Source of the DNA: Methanobacterium sp. UBA44 | GTDB taxonomy: Archaea > Methanobacteriota > Methanobacteria > Methanobacteriales > Methanobacteriaceae | Direction: 5' to 3' | DNA: 52,667 bases | Assembly: GCA_002494885.1 (NCBI GenBank) | Contig: DACV01000008.1 | Span: 1 to 52,667, forward strand | Shown: positions 16,055 to 24,727 of the stretch, in pieces | How the letters are laid out: each line of letters begins with the position of its first letter | How positions within the stretch are numbered: position 1 is the first letter of the stretch | Notes under the pieces: generated by a model | What the model was told of the DNA's origin: nothing | Seen by the model: only the letters and a program-made list of their open reading frames with translations | Database searches by the model: none | Translations under genes and position numbers: made by a program

Positions 16055-16498
16055 ATGTATAATAAAATATTACTGCCGACTGACGGCTCAAAACCCGCCC
16101 TTAAAGCGACTGAACATGCCATGTGGACTGCAGGACAGAGCGATGCCGAGATCATCGCCTTGCACGTGATTGATATAACTCCATTCACCGGACTGCCTAC
16201 AGAAGAATCGGTAAAAAGTGTTAAGGAGATGCTTGTGAACGAAGGGAAAAAAGCATTCAACGAAATCTTTGATATGTCCTTAAAATACCGACAGGAAACC
16301 GGCAAAGAACTAAAAATATCATTTGTAACCAGAGAAGGCCATCCCGCAGATACCATCCTGAAAGTGATTGAAGACCAGGACTTTGACCTTGTGGTCATGG
16401 GAACAAGCGGAAAACACGGAATGGACAGATTTCTGCTTGGAAGCGTGGCCGAGAACGTGGTGAGGTCTTCGAAGAGTCCTGTTTTAGTGGTGCGGTGA
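16055..16498 (+). CDS. Universal stress protein (UspA family)
   Basis: A single Usp domain of 147 residues. It begins MYNKILLPTDGSKPALKA (strand 1 and the Asp of the nucleotide site) and ends with the ATP-binding signature G-x2-G-x9-G-S (GTSGKHGMDRFLLGSVAENV, then SKSPVLVV). Such proteins bind ATP or AMP and help survival under stress; the partner is unknown. An in-frame ATG at 16040 exists, but AAGGTGA at 16043-16049 is a good RBS for the ATG at 16055 and the shorter form starts exactly at the domain edge. It is probably co-transcribed with the upstream hypothetical gene. Confidence 0.92.
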   Translation: MYNKILLPTDGSKPALKATEHAMWTAGQSDAEIIALHVIDITPFTGLPTEESVKSVKEMLVNEGKKAFNEIFDMSLKYRQETGKELKISFVTREGHPADTILKVIEDQDFDLVVMGTSGKHGMDRFLLGSVAENVVRSSKSPVLVVR

Positions 16499-16528
16499 GA
16501 TTTATTAATCATTCGCGCCAGATAACTT

Positions 16529-16646
16529 ATGTCTGGTTTGAGAGATAAGCTCACTCATAGATATTATTGGTATTGATTACAATATAGTTTGGGAAACAAT
16601 TCAAAAAAGACTCCCTGAACTTAAAGAACCGCTTAAAAGAATTTAA
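16529..16646 (+). pseudogene. HepT/DUF86-type toxin, frameshifted C-terminal remnant
   Basis: Two frames together give the C-terminal half of a HepT-like (DUF86) ribonuclease of the HepT/MntA toxin-antitoxin family. From the ATG at 16529 one frame reads MSGLRDKLTHRY, which holds the catalytic RxxxxH(x)Y motif. A base shift near 16562-16566 then puts the continuation GIDYNIVWETIQKRLPELKE and PLKRI-stop in another frame (to 16646). The N-terminal two thirds of the protein and the nucleotidyltransferase antitoxin are missing. It is a decayed gene, the first of a run of broken defence-type genes. Confidence 0.7.
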
Positions 16647-16813
16647 TAGAAATTATAACTTATTTAATCCCTTAATTTACTTTTATACTTCTTTTGTAAT
16701 TTTTTAATTAAAATTTAAATAAGACTATTAATAAACTATGCTTATTACTCGATTTAGAACTTAATAATAGTTTTAGTGTTTACAAACGATTTCACGGTGT
16801 AGAGGGGAATAAA

Positions 16814-16996
16814 ATGACAAAGAACAGCCCCAATGGGGCAAATATTGGTTTTGAACAGACACTATGGCAGGCAGCAGACAAGCTAAGGAGCAATATGGAC
16901 GCTGCAGAGTATAAACATGTTGTTTTGGGTTTAATTTTCCTTAAATACATTTCAGATGCATTCAGTGAACTGCACGAGGCACTAAAGAAGAAGTAA
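16814..16996 (+). pseudogene. hsdM: HsdM N-terminal fragment (type I DNA methyltransferase)
   Basis: Sixty residues match the extreme N-terminus of type I modification subunits: GFEQTLWQAADKLRSNMDAA, then EYKHVVLGLIFLKYISDAF followed by a charged helix. A full HsdM is about 500 residues, so the SAM-binding and NPPY catalytic parts are absent. The RBS AGAGGGGAAT and start are intact. The frame runs into a stop at 16994-16996 just where another reading frame, belonging to an AlbA_2-type protein, begins; this marks a deletion or insertion joint at about 16975-16990. No modification activity is expected. Confidence 0.8.
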
Positions 16997-18042
16997 TTAA
17001 AAGTTTACAATCTTTTCTTGAAAATGAAGGAATAATAAACATTGAACCCTTTGATGAAAGAATAAACCGTGACATTGGTTATGATTCTTTAGACGAAAAT
17101 GAAGTAGTTGATTTTCTTCAAAAGAGGGCCAATAATCTGGATGTTGAAGTCCCAGATGCTTCTATTAAAGACATTCTTTTAAATTTATTAAAAGTTTTAA
17201 AAGTGTTTAAAGGCAAGTTTCATCCTACAAACACAGGAATATTATTTTTTAGCGGCGAAGTATCAAATTATATCCCTCAAAATGTAATAAAAATGGCTCG
17301 TTTTAAAGGAGCGACCAGAGCCAACATAATTGATAGCAAAGAAATAAAAGGTCCTATTTACAGGATGATTGATGAGGTAGAAATCTTTTTTAAAAGGAAT
17401 ACGCGTATTGCCAATAAGATAGTGGATTTTAAGAGAGTAGACATTCCAGAATATCCATATCCTGCTATCAGAGAAGCTTTAATTAACGCTATCGCCCATA
17501 GAGATTATAATCGTAGTGGTGCGCAAATAATGGTTTCAATTTATGATGATCGTGTGGAAATAAGCAGTCCAGGGTCTCTTGTTTCAGGTTTGTCTATTAA
17601 CGACCTGGAAAACAAACATGAAACCCGGAATGATGCGATTTGTGAGATTTTTAAATTAACAAAGGATATGGAAACTTTTGGTACTGGAATTGGTAAAATG
17701 AAAGATTTTATGAGGGATCATGGGCTAAAAGAACCTGAATTCAGGCTTGAAGGAAATTTTTTCGTAGTTACATTTTACGGGCCTGGTGAGAATATTCTTG
17801 ATTTGGTAAGTGATATTCCTGATGATCGTATGACTGATTTAAAAGAGTTGGGGTTAAATGATAGGCAGATAAAAGCTCTAGAAATGATGGTTAATGAAAA
17901 TATAACTTTTACCAATAGTTTATATCAAAAAATGTTAAATTTAGAGAGAAGAACTGCTTCAAGAGACCTCAAGAAATTATTAGACCTTAAACAAATCCGT
18001 AAAATTGGATCTGGAAGAGGAACAAAATATAAGGCAAGTTAA
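16981..18042 (+). pseudogene. AlbA_2/HATPase-type regulator, N-terminally truncated
   Basis: A frame open from 16981 encodes the C-terminal part of a Schlafen AlbA_2-family, RecG-like putative transcriptional regulator. It reads SLQSFLENEGIINIEPFDE, then FHPTNTGILFFS, an HATPase_c_4-like motif (AIREALINAIAHRDYNRSG, residues around 160-180; SIYDDRVEISSPGSL; FGTGIGKMKDF) and a C-terminal winged helix (LNDRQIKALEMMVNE to RTASRDLKKLL, then KIGSGRGTKY). The N-terminal AlbA_2 domain is missing because the sequence joins an HsdM fragment. A GTG at 17203 could start a 279-residue shortened protein, but without the normal N-terminus. Probably a remnant. Confidence 0.7.
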
Positions 18043-18482
18043 ATTTTGTGTCCTATTAATTAGAAAAATGTCCTATTTAATGACCCATTTTTAAGATGGC
18101 TCATTAAATGTTAAAATGTCCTATTAAATGTCCCAATAATATTTAGTAAAAAAAGGTTTATGTGAGACGAAAACTTGCATTATGAGACGAAAATGAGACG
18201 AATAATGGCGCGAAAATGAAATTTTTGGCGTGTATTTTAGCGCGCAAATTTAAGTCCACCTAAATGGCACGCAAATCAAAATTATGGCACGTAAATTATA
18301 ATTAATAAATGAATTGGCACAATTAAAAGTGGCACACTAAACAAATATTTGGCACATTTAGTGGCACATTCCCCATTATGAAAAATAATCATAAAAATCG
18401 ATTTAAAGAAAAATGCATAAAAAATGTTGATGAGCGATCAATGACACAATTACAGTTTAAAATAATGTAAAGAGATGTTAAA
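18043..18482. other. Non-coding stretch with a phased short-repeat array
   Basis: No intact gene. It is dominated by the short repeats described at 18049-18370; the last 110 bases are plain AT-rich sequence leading to the HsdS-like fragment. Stops occur in all frames. Confidence 0.6.
18049..18370. repeat. Graded array of 7-12-base repeats (TGTCCTATTAA, GAGACGAAAA, GGCRYG, TGGCACA)
   Basis: TGTCCTATT(T)AA occurs at about 18049, 18069 and 18118, and a shortened form TGTCCCAATAA at 18130. GAGACGAAAA-like units follow at 18164, 18184 and 18195. GGCGCG/GGCGTG/GGCACG units come next at 18207, 18227, 18266 and 18286. TGGCACA units end the array at 18315, 18330, 18350 and 18362. Spacing is often 11-20 bases. 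Units are too short and variable for a CRISPR array. Confidence 0.55.
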
Positions 18483-19430
18483 GTGGTTAAAGGGTTTAAA
18501 GCTTTTCAAAATTCAAAGAATTTTGGAAGCCCAAACACAAAGTGTTTGAAGGAAACTGAAATAGGATTGATTCCTGAAGATTGGGATATTAAAGTATTTT
18601 CAGACGAAGAATTTCGGCTTAAGGGAAATTGCAGATGCTGGAGGAATACCCATCCCAAGGCAGAAGACGATTACAAAAACCTTTCGCAATTTGTTTTAGA
18701 GCTGCCTCAAATAATTTATAAAGAGCATAAGACTGAAATAAAAGGATTTATTCTAATTATCGATGAATTTCAGGTTCTTAAAGATTTAGGCGATAAATTA
18801 GACACTTTTTTATGGTTCCTTAGAAGTGTAATCCAGAATCAAAAACATACAGCCTATGTTTTCTCTGGATCAATAAATTCAAGAGATTCTATAATTGAAA
18901 AAATAGCCGGTAAAGACGGCGCTTTCGGCGGCAGGATGTTAAATGTAGAAATATATCCTTTTAGCGAAGAAACTGTCAAAAATTATTTAAATGATAAATT
19001 ACCATCACTAAATTTAGATGAAAGTGGATTTGAAAGATTTTATAAGTGCACAAATGGAATACCTTTTTATGTGAATACATTTGCTAAATTACTTCAAAAA
19101 AACATTCCTCTCGACGATTCTAAGGTAAAAAAAGAGTTTAAAAGAACATTGCCACTCATTGTGCTGCATTTGATAAATCAATGGAGCAGATTAACCTTAC
19201 ATGAACAGAATATTATAACAACACTTATTGATAAGCCCCTTAAGAGAAAAAAAATAGCAGAAAGCTTAAATATAACTCCAGGGTCTTTAAGTAAACCATT
19301 AAATAAATTGCAGAATTTAAGCCTTATAGAATCTAACGAAAGCGCCTATTGTATTTCAGAACCTATTCTAAAGGCCTGGCTTAAAAAAGAATACCATGAA
19401 AAAGGAGTTTTTCCATTTAGCAGTATTTAA
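18483..19430 (+). pseudogene. Chimeric remnant: HsdS start joined to an archaeal AAA ATPase lacking its P-loop
   Basis: The frame begins with a hairpin-repeat-derived peptide (FQNSKNFGSPNTK), then the N-terminal signature of a type I specificity subunit (ETEIGLIPEDWDIKV). From about 18607 the DNA encodes an archaeal ATPase of the AAA_34/ATPase_2 kind: first in the +1 frame (KNFGLREIADAGGIPIP), then after a shift near 18650 in the main frame (KAEDDYKNLSQF, Walker B FILIIDEFQ, sensor VFSGSI, a C-terminal winged helix with KRKKIAESLNITPGSLSKPL). The Walker A region is missing, so ATP hydrolysis is unlikely. The 315-residue product is a fusion of two broken genes. Confidence 0.7.
18507..18548. 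repeat. Two-hairpin repeat unit in the HsdS-like remnant
   Basis: CAAAATTC, loop AAA, GAATTTTG (18507-18525, perfect 8-bp stem) and CAAACAC, loop AAA, GTGTTTG (18532-18548, perfect 7-bp stem). The first hairpin matches 9554-9572 in arms, and the second matches 51383-51399 in arms. It is read as QNSKNFG in the same frame as at 9554. Confidence 0.8.
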
Positions 19431-19541
19431 AATATGAATTCAAAACGTCTTAATATTCAAAATACAATAATCTCATTCATAATCCAAAATGTTCGAGTGC
19501 AAAACAAAACTAAAATACAACTTTTAACATAAAAAGGAAAT

Positions 19542-20239
19542 GTGACAAATATAGAACCCATACCCGTAGAATCCCCATTAAAGGGGGAATGGATGGTCTT
19601 AAATAGTCCAGGCACCAGAGTTCCAAGCCACGGCACAGATTATCTTGCTCAAACCTATACCTCCGACCTTTTACAGGTTAATTGGGATCAAAAACCCCTT
19701 AAATTCTACAAAAAAGTGTTTTAGATTATTTTTTAGGTAAAGTGCATTTAAGTGACTGTTACTGCTATGGAAAACCTATTTATGCACCAATATCCGGCAC
19801 CGTTGTTGAAGCCCTTGATGGATACCCTGAACGCGACCCTGTACAGCCCATACGTTATGTTTCACTCGCTTTTAAGAATGCATGGTTTTTTGATGCAAAA
19901 AAACAGAGTATTCAGGATGTTGCAGGTAATTTTATAATTATTCAAGGAGAAGAAGCATGCGCAGTCCTTGTACATATGAAAAAGGATTCTATAAGGGTAA
20001 AAAAGGGCGATGAAATTAAATCTGGAGATTTAGTTGGTAATATCGGACATTCTGGTAATTCAACAGCACCCCATCTTCATTTTCACCTCATGGACGGCCC
20101 TGATCCTTTTACTGCTAAGGGAGTTCCCTGTTGCTTTAAAGAATATGAATTATTTGAAAATGGCATCTGGGTTAATATTAATAATAGAATACCAAAAAAT
20201 AAGGATAGAATTAGGTTTAAAATGCAGAGTAAATTGTGA
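19542..20239 (+). pseudogene. M23 (LytM-type) metallopeptidase split by a frameshift
   Basis: A zinc endopeptidase-like protein in two frames. Frame one (19542-19724, GTG start after AAGGAA) holds PGTRVPSHGTDYLAQTY with the first His and the Asp ligand. Frame two resumes at about 19715 with VLDYFLGKVHLSDCYCYG and runs to 20239, with beta-strands PIYAPISGTVVEALDG, GDEIKSGDLVGNIGHSG and the HLHFH zinc/catalytic motif. The shift falls at an A6 run (19710-19716, CTACAAAAAAGTG), the classic place for slippage. Together the parts make one complete domain of about 230 residues. M23 enzymes cut peptidoglycan peptides; a pseudomurein-walled host has none, so this may be an imported gene. There is no signal peptide. 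Confidence 0.75.
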
Positions 20240-20337
20240 AGACGTGTTGAAAAATTTATTAACCCTAATTTATTTTCAGTAAAAAACAAGCTATAATTAT
20301 AATAATATAGTAAAGGTTACTATTTCAGAGGGTTTAT

Positions 20338-22338
20338 ATGGATCATTCAGATAAGATAGCCGAAAAGATATTCGACAACACTCATTTCATGATAGCATAC
20401 ATGGATAGAGATTTTAATTTTATAAGGGTGAACAAAGCATATGCGAATGCTAATAACCAGAATTCCGAGTTTTTTACCGGTAAAAATCATTTCAAGTTGT
20501 ATCCAAACCCTGAAAACGAAAGAATATTTAAGAGTGTGGTGGAAACCGGTGAACCTTATAATGCTTATGCAAAGCCATTTGAACATCCCCTTTTAGGCTT
20601 AACTTACTGGGACTGGAATTTACAATCAATAAAAGATGAAAGTGGAAAAGTAGAAGGTTTAATTTTGAGCTTAATTAATGTTACACCTTATAAGTTTGAT
20701 GAAGATCGTTTTAAATCGGATCAACGCCGGGAACTTGAAAAACTTGTTCAAGAGCGTACCAGAGACTTAGAAAAAGAAATTCTTGAACATGAAAAACTTC
20801 TTGAAAGATTGGAAGAGAGCAAAGAGTGGTATCATAGCTTATTTGAAAATAATCATGCTGTACTGCTCCTCATTGACCCGGATACAGCTAATATTATAGA
20901 TGCTAACCCTGCAGCGGCTTCTTTTTATGGTTATAGCATAAAAAAACTGAAAAAACTGAAAATTACAGATATAAACACATTTACAGAGGAAAAGATCTTT
21001 GAAGAGATGCAGAAGGCAGGATTAGAAAAAAAGAAGTATTTCTCCTTTAAACACCGTTTAGCCAGCGGCGAAATTCGGGATGTGGACACATACAGCGGCC
21101 CAATTACTGTCAGGGGTAAAAATATTCTTTACTCCATTATTCATGATGTTACAGAACGTGAAGAAGCACAGAAAGCACTTCAAAGCGAACGTGCGCTTTT
21201 ACAGGCCATAATTGATACAATACCTGTAATGATTACCCTCTACGATTCCTCAGTTGAGAATATCGATGTAAATAAAGCTTTTGAGGAAATTACCAGTTGG
21301 AGCAACGAAGAAATCCGAAAAATGGACGTTATGGAAGTAGTTTACCCAGATCCAGAATATCGCCAGGAAGTCGCTGAATTTATGCAATCTCTTTCTGGAT
21401 GGAAAGACATCTCCATGACCATTAAAGATGGTTCAAAAATTGAGTCTTCCTGGGCCAATGTATCTCTTCCAGATGGCCGTCAGGTAGGTATTGGCATCGA
21501 TATCAGTCAGAGAAAGCAGATGGAAGAACAGTTGAAAGAAGCCTGTGATAACCTGGAAGAACAGGTTGAAGAGAGGACTATCGAAGTTGAAGAAGCTTAT
21601 GAATCTTTAAAAACAAATGAAATACGTCTTAAAGATTTGGTATCTGATTTAGAACGTTCAAATGAAGAATTACGTAGTTTTGCTTACATTACAAGTCATG
21701 ACCTGCAGGAGCCCCTTAGAACCATTGCCAGCTTTTCACAACTTCTGGAAAGGCGTTATAAAGGTAAACTGGATAGTGATGCTGATGAGTTCCTGGAATT
21801 CATCGTAAACGCTGCAGTTAGAATGAAAGAGATGATTCAAGGACTGCTGGAGTATTCACGCATAGAAAGAGAAAAGAAAGAATTCAGAAAGATTGATATG
21901 AATTTGAAGCTTGAAAAGGCTGTTTCTAATCTTAAATCTGCTATTGATGAATCTAATGCCCTAATTACATCTGATCCTCTGCCTGAAGTTAATGCAGAAC
22001 CTGATCAGATGATCAGAGTTTTCCAGAATCTCATTGGAAATGCTATTAAATTTAAAAAACCCCAATTTCCGCCCAGAATCCATATTTCAGCTAAAAAAGA
22101 TGGTGGTGAATGGATATTTTCAGTATCCGATAATGGAATAGGGTTGGAAGAAGAATACAGCAATAGAATATTCGAAGTTTTCAGGCGTTTACATACAATT
22201 GATAAATATGAGGGCACATGAATTGGTTTAGCCATTGTTAAAAGAATAATTGATGCTCACGGTGGGCGCGTCTGGGTTGAATCTGAATTTGGTAAAGGAT
22301 CCACTTTTTATTTTGCTCTGCCATTTGTAGAAGAATGA
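20338..22338 (+). pseudogene. PAS sensor histidine kinase with in-frame TGA in the ATP-binding G box
   Basis: Reads as one frame of 666 codons except for TGA at 22219-22221, where homologues, including the kinase at 11156-14701, have a glycine (YEG-T/S-G-IGLAIVKRI). GGA to TGA is one base. Domains: PAS 1 (about 1-115), coiled coil, PAS 2 (about 165-280), PAS 3 (about 285-395), coiled coil, HisKA (about 435-510, His in SHDLQEPLRT), HATPase (N box NLIGNAIKF, DNGIGLEEEYS) then the stop. The remaining 38 codons (GLAIVKRIIDAHGG to the end) are intact. The 627-residue product lacks the G2 box and is unlikely to phosphorylate well. No TM segment is present. Start ATG follows CAGAGGG. Confidence 0.82.
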
Positions 22339-22548
22339 TCGATCCAATTCTTCTATCCCTCTGTCATAAAATGGCCATAACACCTTTTGAATCTTTTTAA
22401 CATGTATTTTCATATTTTTAAAGAGAATGAAATTCTGGATAAATATTACATATGATAAAAACCCTTATTAAAACTGGATAGGTAACTTTATTTATTTAAA
22501 AATATAATGAGCAATTAAGTTTAAAATTATGTTCAAAAGGTGAAAAAA

Positions 22549-23475
22549 ATGAATTGTCCAGGTTGTGGAGAAGAGGTTGGAGATGCTAAATTTTGCCCTG
22601 GTTGTGGGCAGGGAATAGAAATGGTTGAAGAGATTGGAGAAGTTTCTGCTCAAAAATACTGCCCAGACTGTAATGTAGAAGTTGGAGAAGCTAATTTCTG
22701 TCCTGATTGTGGCGGGAAAACAGATCCACTACCCAAAGAAGAGGAAATCTATGAAGAGACTTATGAAGAACCTGTTTACACCTCAAGTAAATATTCTATA
22801 CAGCAATTTTTAGATAAAACCTCTGAAAAAATGGTTGGGAACGAAATATTTGAGCTTGAAAATCCTTATCTACTTGATGTTAACTTAAATGGAAAAGTAT
22901 GGGCTAAACTGGGATCCATGGTAGCTTATACTGGTGATATAAAATTTAAAAAACAAAGTTCCCTTGAGGGGGGTATCAGCAAGTTTGTAATGAAAAAGGT
23001 AAGCGGTGAAAACAGCAAGCTCATGTCAGCAAAAGGACAGGGACATGTTTATCTTGCTGATAGTGGTAAGAGAATCACTATTTTAAACATGGAAGGAAAT
23101 AGGTTATTCGTTAATGGAAACGACGTCCTTGCATTTGAAGAAAGCATTGATTGGGAGATAAAGATGATGTCTGGTGCAGGTGCAATGTCTGGAGGTCTCT
23201 TTAACATAAGACTGGAAGGAGAGGGAATGATTGCAATAACAACCCACTACACACCAATAACACTTGCAGTGACTCCCGATAGACCTGTATATACCGATCC
23301 TAACGCAACTGTGGCCTGGTCTGACGGTTTATCCCTTGACTACAAAACTGATGTGAATTTAGGCACATTATTTGGCAGGGGAAGTGGTGAAACATTCCAG
23401 ATGTCCTTTAGAGGTAACGGTTTTGTAATTGTTCAGCCTTACGAAGAGATAGCTGGTGGCTACGGTCAGATGTAA
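22549..23475 (+). CDS. Double zinc-ribbon AIM24-family protein
   Basis: N-terminus with two zinc-ribbon pairs: CPGCGEEVGDAKFCPGCG (residues 3-20) and CPDCNVEVGEANFCPDCG (about 40-57), then an acidic linker and an AIM24/TIGR00266-type beta domain (about 80-308; MVGNEIFELENPYLLDV, GDIKFKKQ, GRGSGETFQMSF). The role of AIM24 proteins in archaea is unknown; the domain may bind membrane or protein partners. RBS AAAGGTG sits just before the ATG at 22549; an in-frame GTG at 22540 is inside that RBS and less likely. The gene stands alone and ends with a clear hairpin terminator. Confidence 0.85.
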   Translation: MNCPGCGEEVGDAKFCPGCGQGIEMVEEIGEVSAQKYCPDCNVEVGEANFCPDCGGKTDPLPKEEEIYEETYEEPVYTSSKYSIQQFLDKTSEKMVGNEIFELENPYLLDVNLNGKVWAKLGSMVAYTGDIKFKKQSSLEGGISKFVMKKVSGENSKLMSAKGQGHVYLADSGKRITILNMEGNRLFVNGNDVLAFEESIDWEIKMMSGAGAMSGGLFNIRLEGEGMIAITTHYTPITLAVTPDRPVYTDPNATVAWSDGLSLDYKTDVNLGTLFGRGSGETFQMSFRGNGFVIVQPYEEIAGGYGQM

Positions 23476-23479
23476 TATC

Positions 23480-23500
23480 CATGGGATTTTATATCCCATG
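23480..23500 (+). terminator. Hairpin terminator of the AIM24-family gene
   Basis: CATGGGAT, loop TTTAT, ATCCCATG is a perfect 8-bp stem five bases after the stop codon, followed by T-rich tracts (CCCTTTTTATACTTTTTTTA). It is the cleanest terminator-like hairpin in the window. Confidence 0.6.
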
Positions 23501-23639
23501 AAAATAATTTTAATCCCTTTTTATACTTTTTTTATACTTATTTTACCACCAGAAATGAATTTAAATAATCAAAACACATTATACAAAAAGTTTGAAAATT
23601 TAAAAGATCTAATTTTAGATTCATAAAAAGAGGATTCTA

Positions 23640-24683
23640 ATGACAGACATATACGAACGCTCCCTTGCTGGAAAAATAACCAGAGAAGACGCTCTGGAAC
23701 TGTTGAACTCCAATCCATTTCAGCTCTTTGATGTAGCAGACAAATTACGTAAAGAGATTGTAGGGGATGAAGTTACCTTTGTTGCAAACAGGAACATAGA
23801 TATCACCGATAGCTGCATGATTGAATGTGCATTCTGCTCCTTTAGAGACAGCATAGGATATGAAATGACCACCGAGGAGATATTGCAAAGTATAAAGGAA
23901 GCAAAAGAAGTGGGTGCAACTGAAATCTGCCTATTCGGCGGTATTATGCCATACATGACAGTAGAATATTACTGTGACCTTATAAAAACTATCAAATCCA
24001 GTTTTGATATTGAACTTCATGTATTATCTCCTGTAGAAGTTTATCATGCAGCAGAAGCATCGCAAATGTCTATAAAAGAAGCTTTAAAAGCTTTTAAAGA
24101 AGCAGGTCTGGATACAATGACCGGTGCATCTGCAGAAATTCTCGTGGATGAAGTTAGAGAGGTAATATGCCCTAAAAAAGTCTCAACTGCCCAATGGATT
24201 GATATAATTAAAGAAGCCCATAAAACAGGTATTCCCACCACATCTACCATAATGTACGGTACTGTAGAAACATGGGAGGATCGTGTGGAACATCTATTTA
24301 TACTGCGGGATATACAGCGTGAAACAGGAGGTTTCACAGAGCTGGTTCCCATGACTTTTCTGGGTGATAACAACGAAGCTGGCAACGCATCTGCCGGTGC
24401 AAGCGGCCTTGATGACCTTAAAATGCATGCAATTGCAAGGGTAATTCTGGGCAGAGATATACCCAACATTCAGGCATCATGGATAAAAATAGGAACCAGA
24501 ATGGCTCAAATGACATTATGCTGTGGGGCCAATGACCTCGGAGGTACCATGATGGAAGATAAGATATCAATAGCTGCAGGAGCATCACATGGTGAGTTTT
24601 TATCACGTGAAGAAATGGCATCGATCATAAAGGCCATAGGACGTATCCCCCGGGAACGTACAACAACCTATAAAAGTGTTTGA
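23640..24683 (+). CDS. cofH: CofH: FO synthase subunit 2 (radical SAM)
   Basis: Radical SAM enzyme that, with CofG, makes 7,8-didemethyl-8-hydroxy-5-deazariboflavin (FO), the chromophore of coenzyme F420; CofH joins tyrosine to 5-amino-6-ribitylaminouracil. The cluster motif CMIECAFC (CxxxCxxC) is near residues 60-67, followed by the FRDSIGYEMT region, LFGGIMPYM and a C-terminal half typical of the CofH/MqnC/MqnE branch (LVPMTFLGDNNEAGN, CCGANDLGGTMMEDKI). Length of 347 is normal. RBS AGAGGA lies before the ATG. Related MqnC/MqnE enzymes belong to menaquinone synthesis and are not expected in a methanogen. The next gene follows after 44 bases. Confidence 0.9.
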   Translation: MTDIYERSLAGKITREDALELLNSNPFQLFDVADKLRKEIVGDEVTFVANRNIDITDSCMIECAFCSFRDSIGYEMTTEEILQSIKEAKEVGATEICLFGGIMPYMTVEYYCDLIKTIKSSFDIELHVLSPVEVYHAAEASQMSIKEALKAFKEAGLDTMTGASAEILVDEVREVICPKKVSTAQWIDIIKEAHKTGIPTTSTIMYGTVETWEDRVEHLFILRDIQRETGGFTELVPMTFLGDNNEAGNASAGASGLDDLKMHAIARVILGRDIPNIQASWIKIGTRMAQMTLCCGANDLGGTMMEDKISIAAGASHGEFLSREEMASIIKAIGRIPRERTTTYKSV

Positions 24684-24727
24684 ATCATATATATTTAAAA
24701 TAAGTTTTGAAGCAGGAGATCCTGAAA

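Noticed and set aside
18049..18370. CRISPR array
   Set aside because: Repeats are 7-12 bases, vary along the array, and spacers are too short; no cas genes are nearby.
22219..22221. Selenocysteine or recoded TGA in the sensor kinase
   Set aside because: The site is a structural glycine in homologues, no SECIS-like element is seen, and selenocysteine is not expected in this group; a nonsense mutation or sequence error is simpler.
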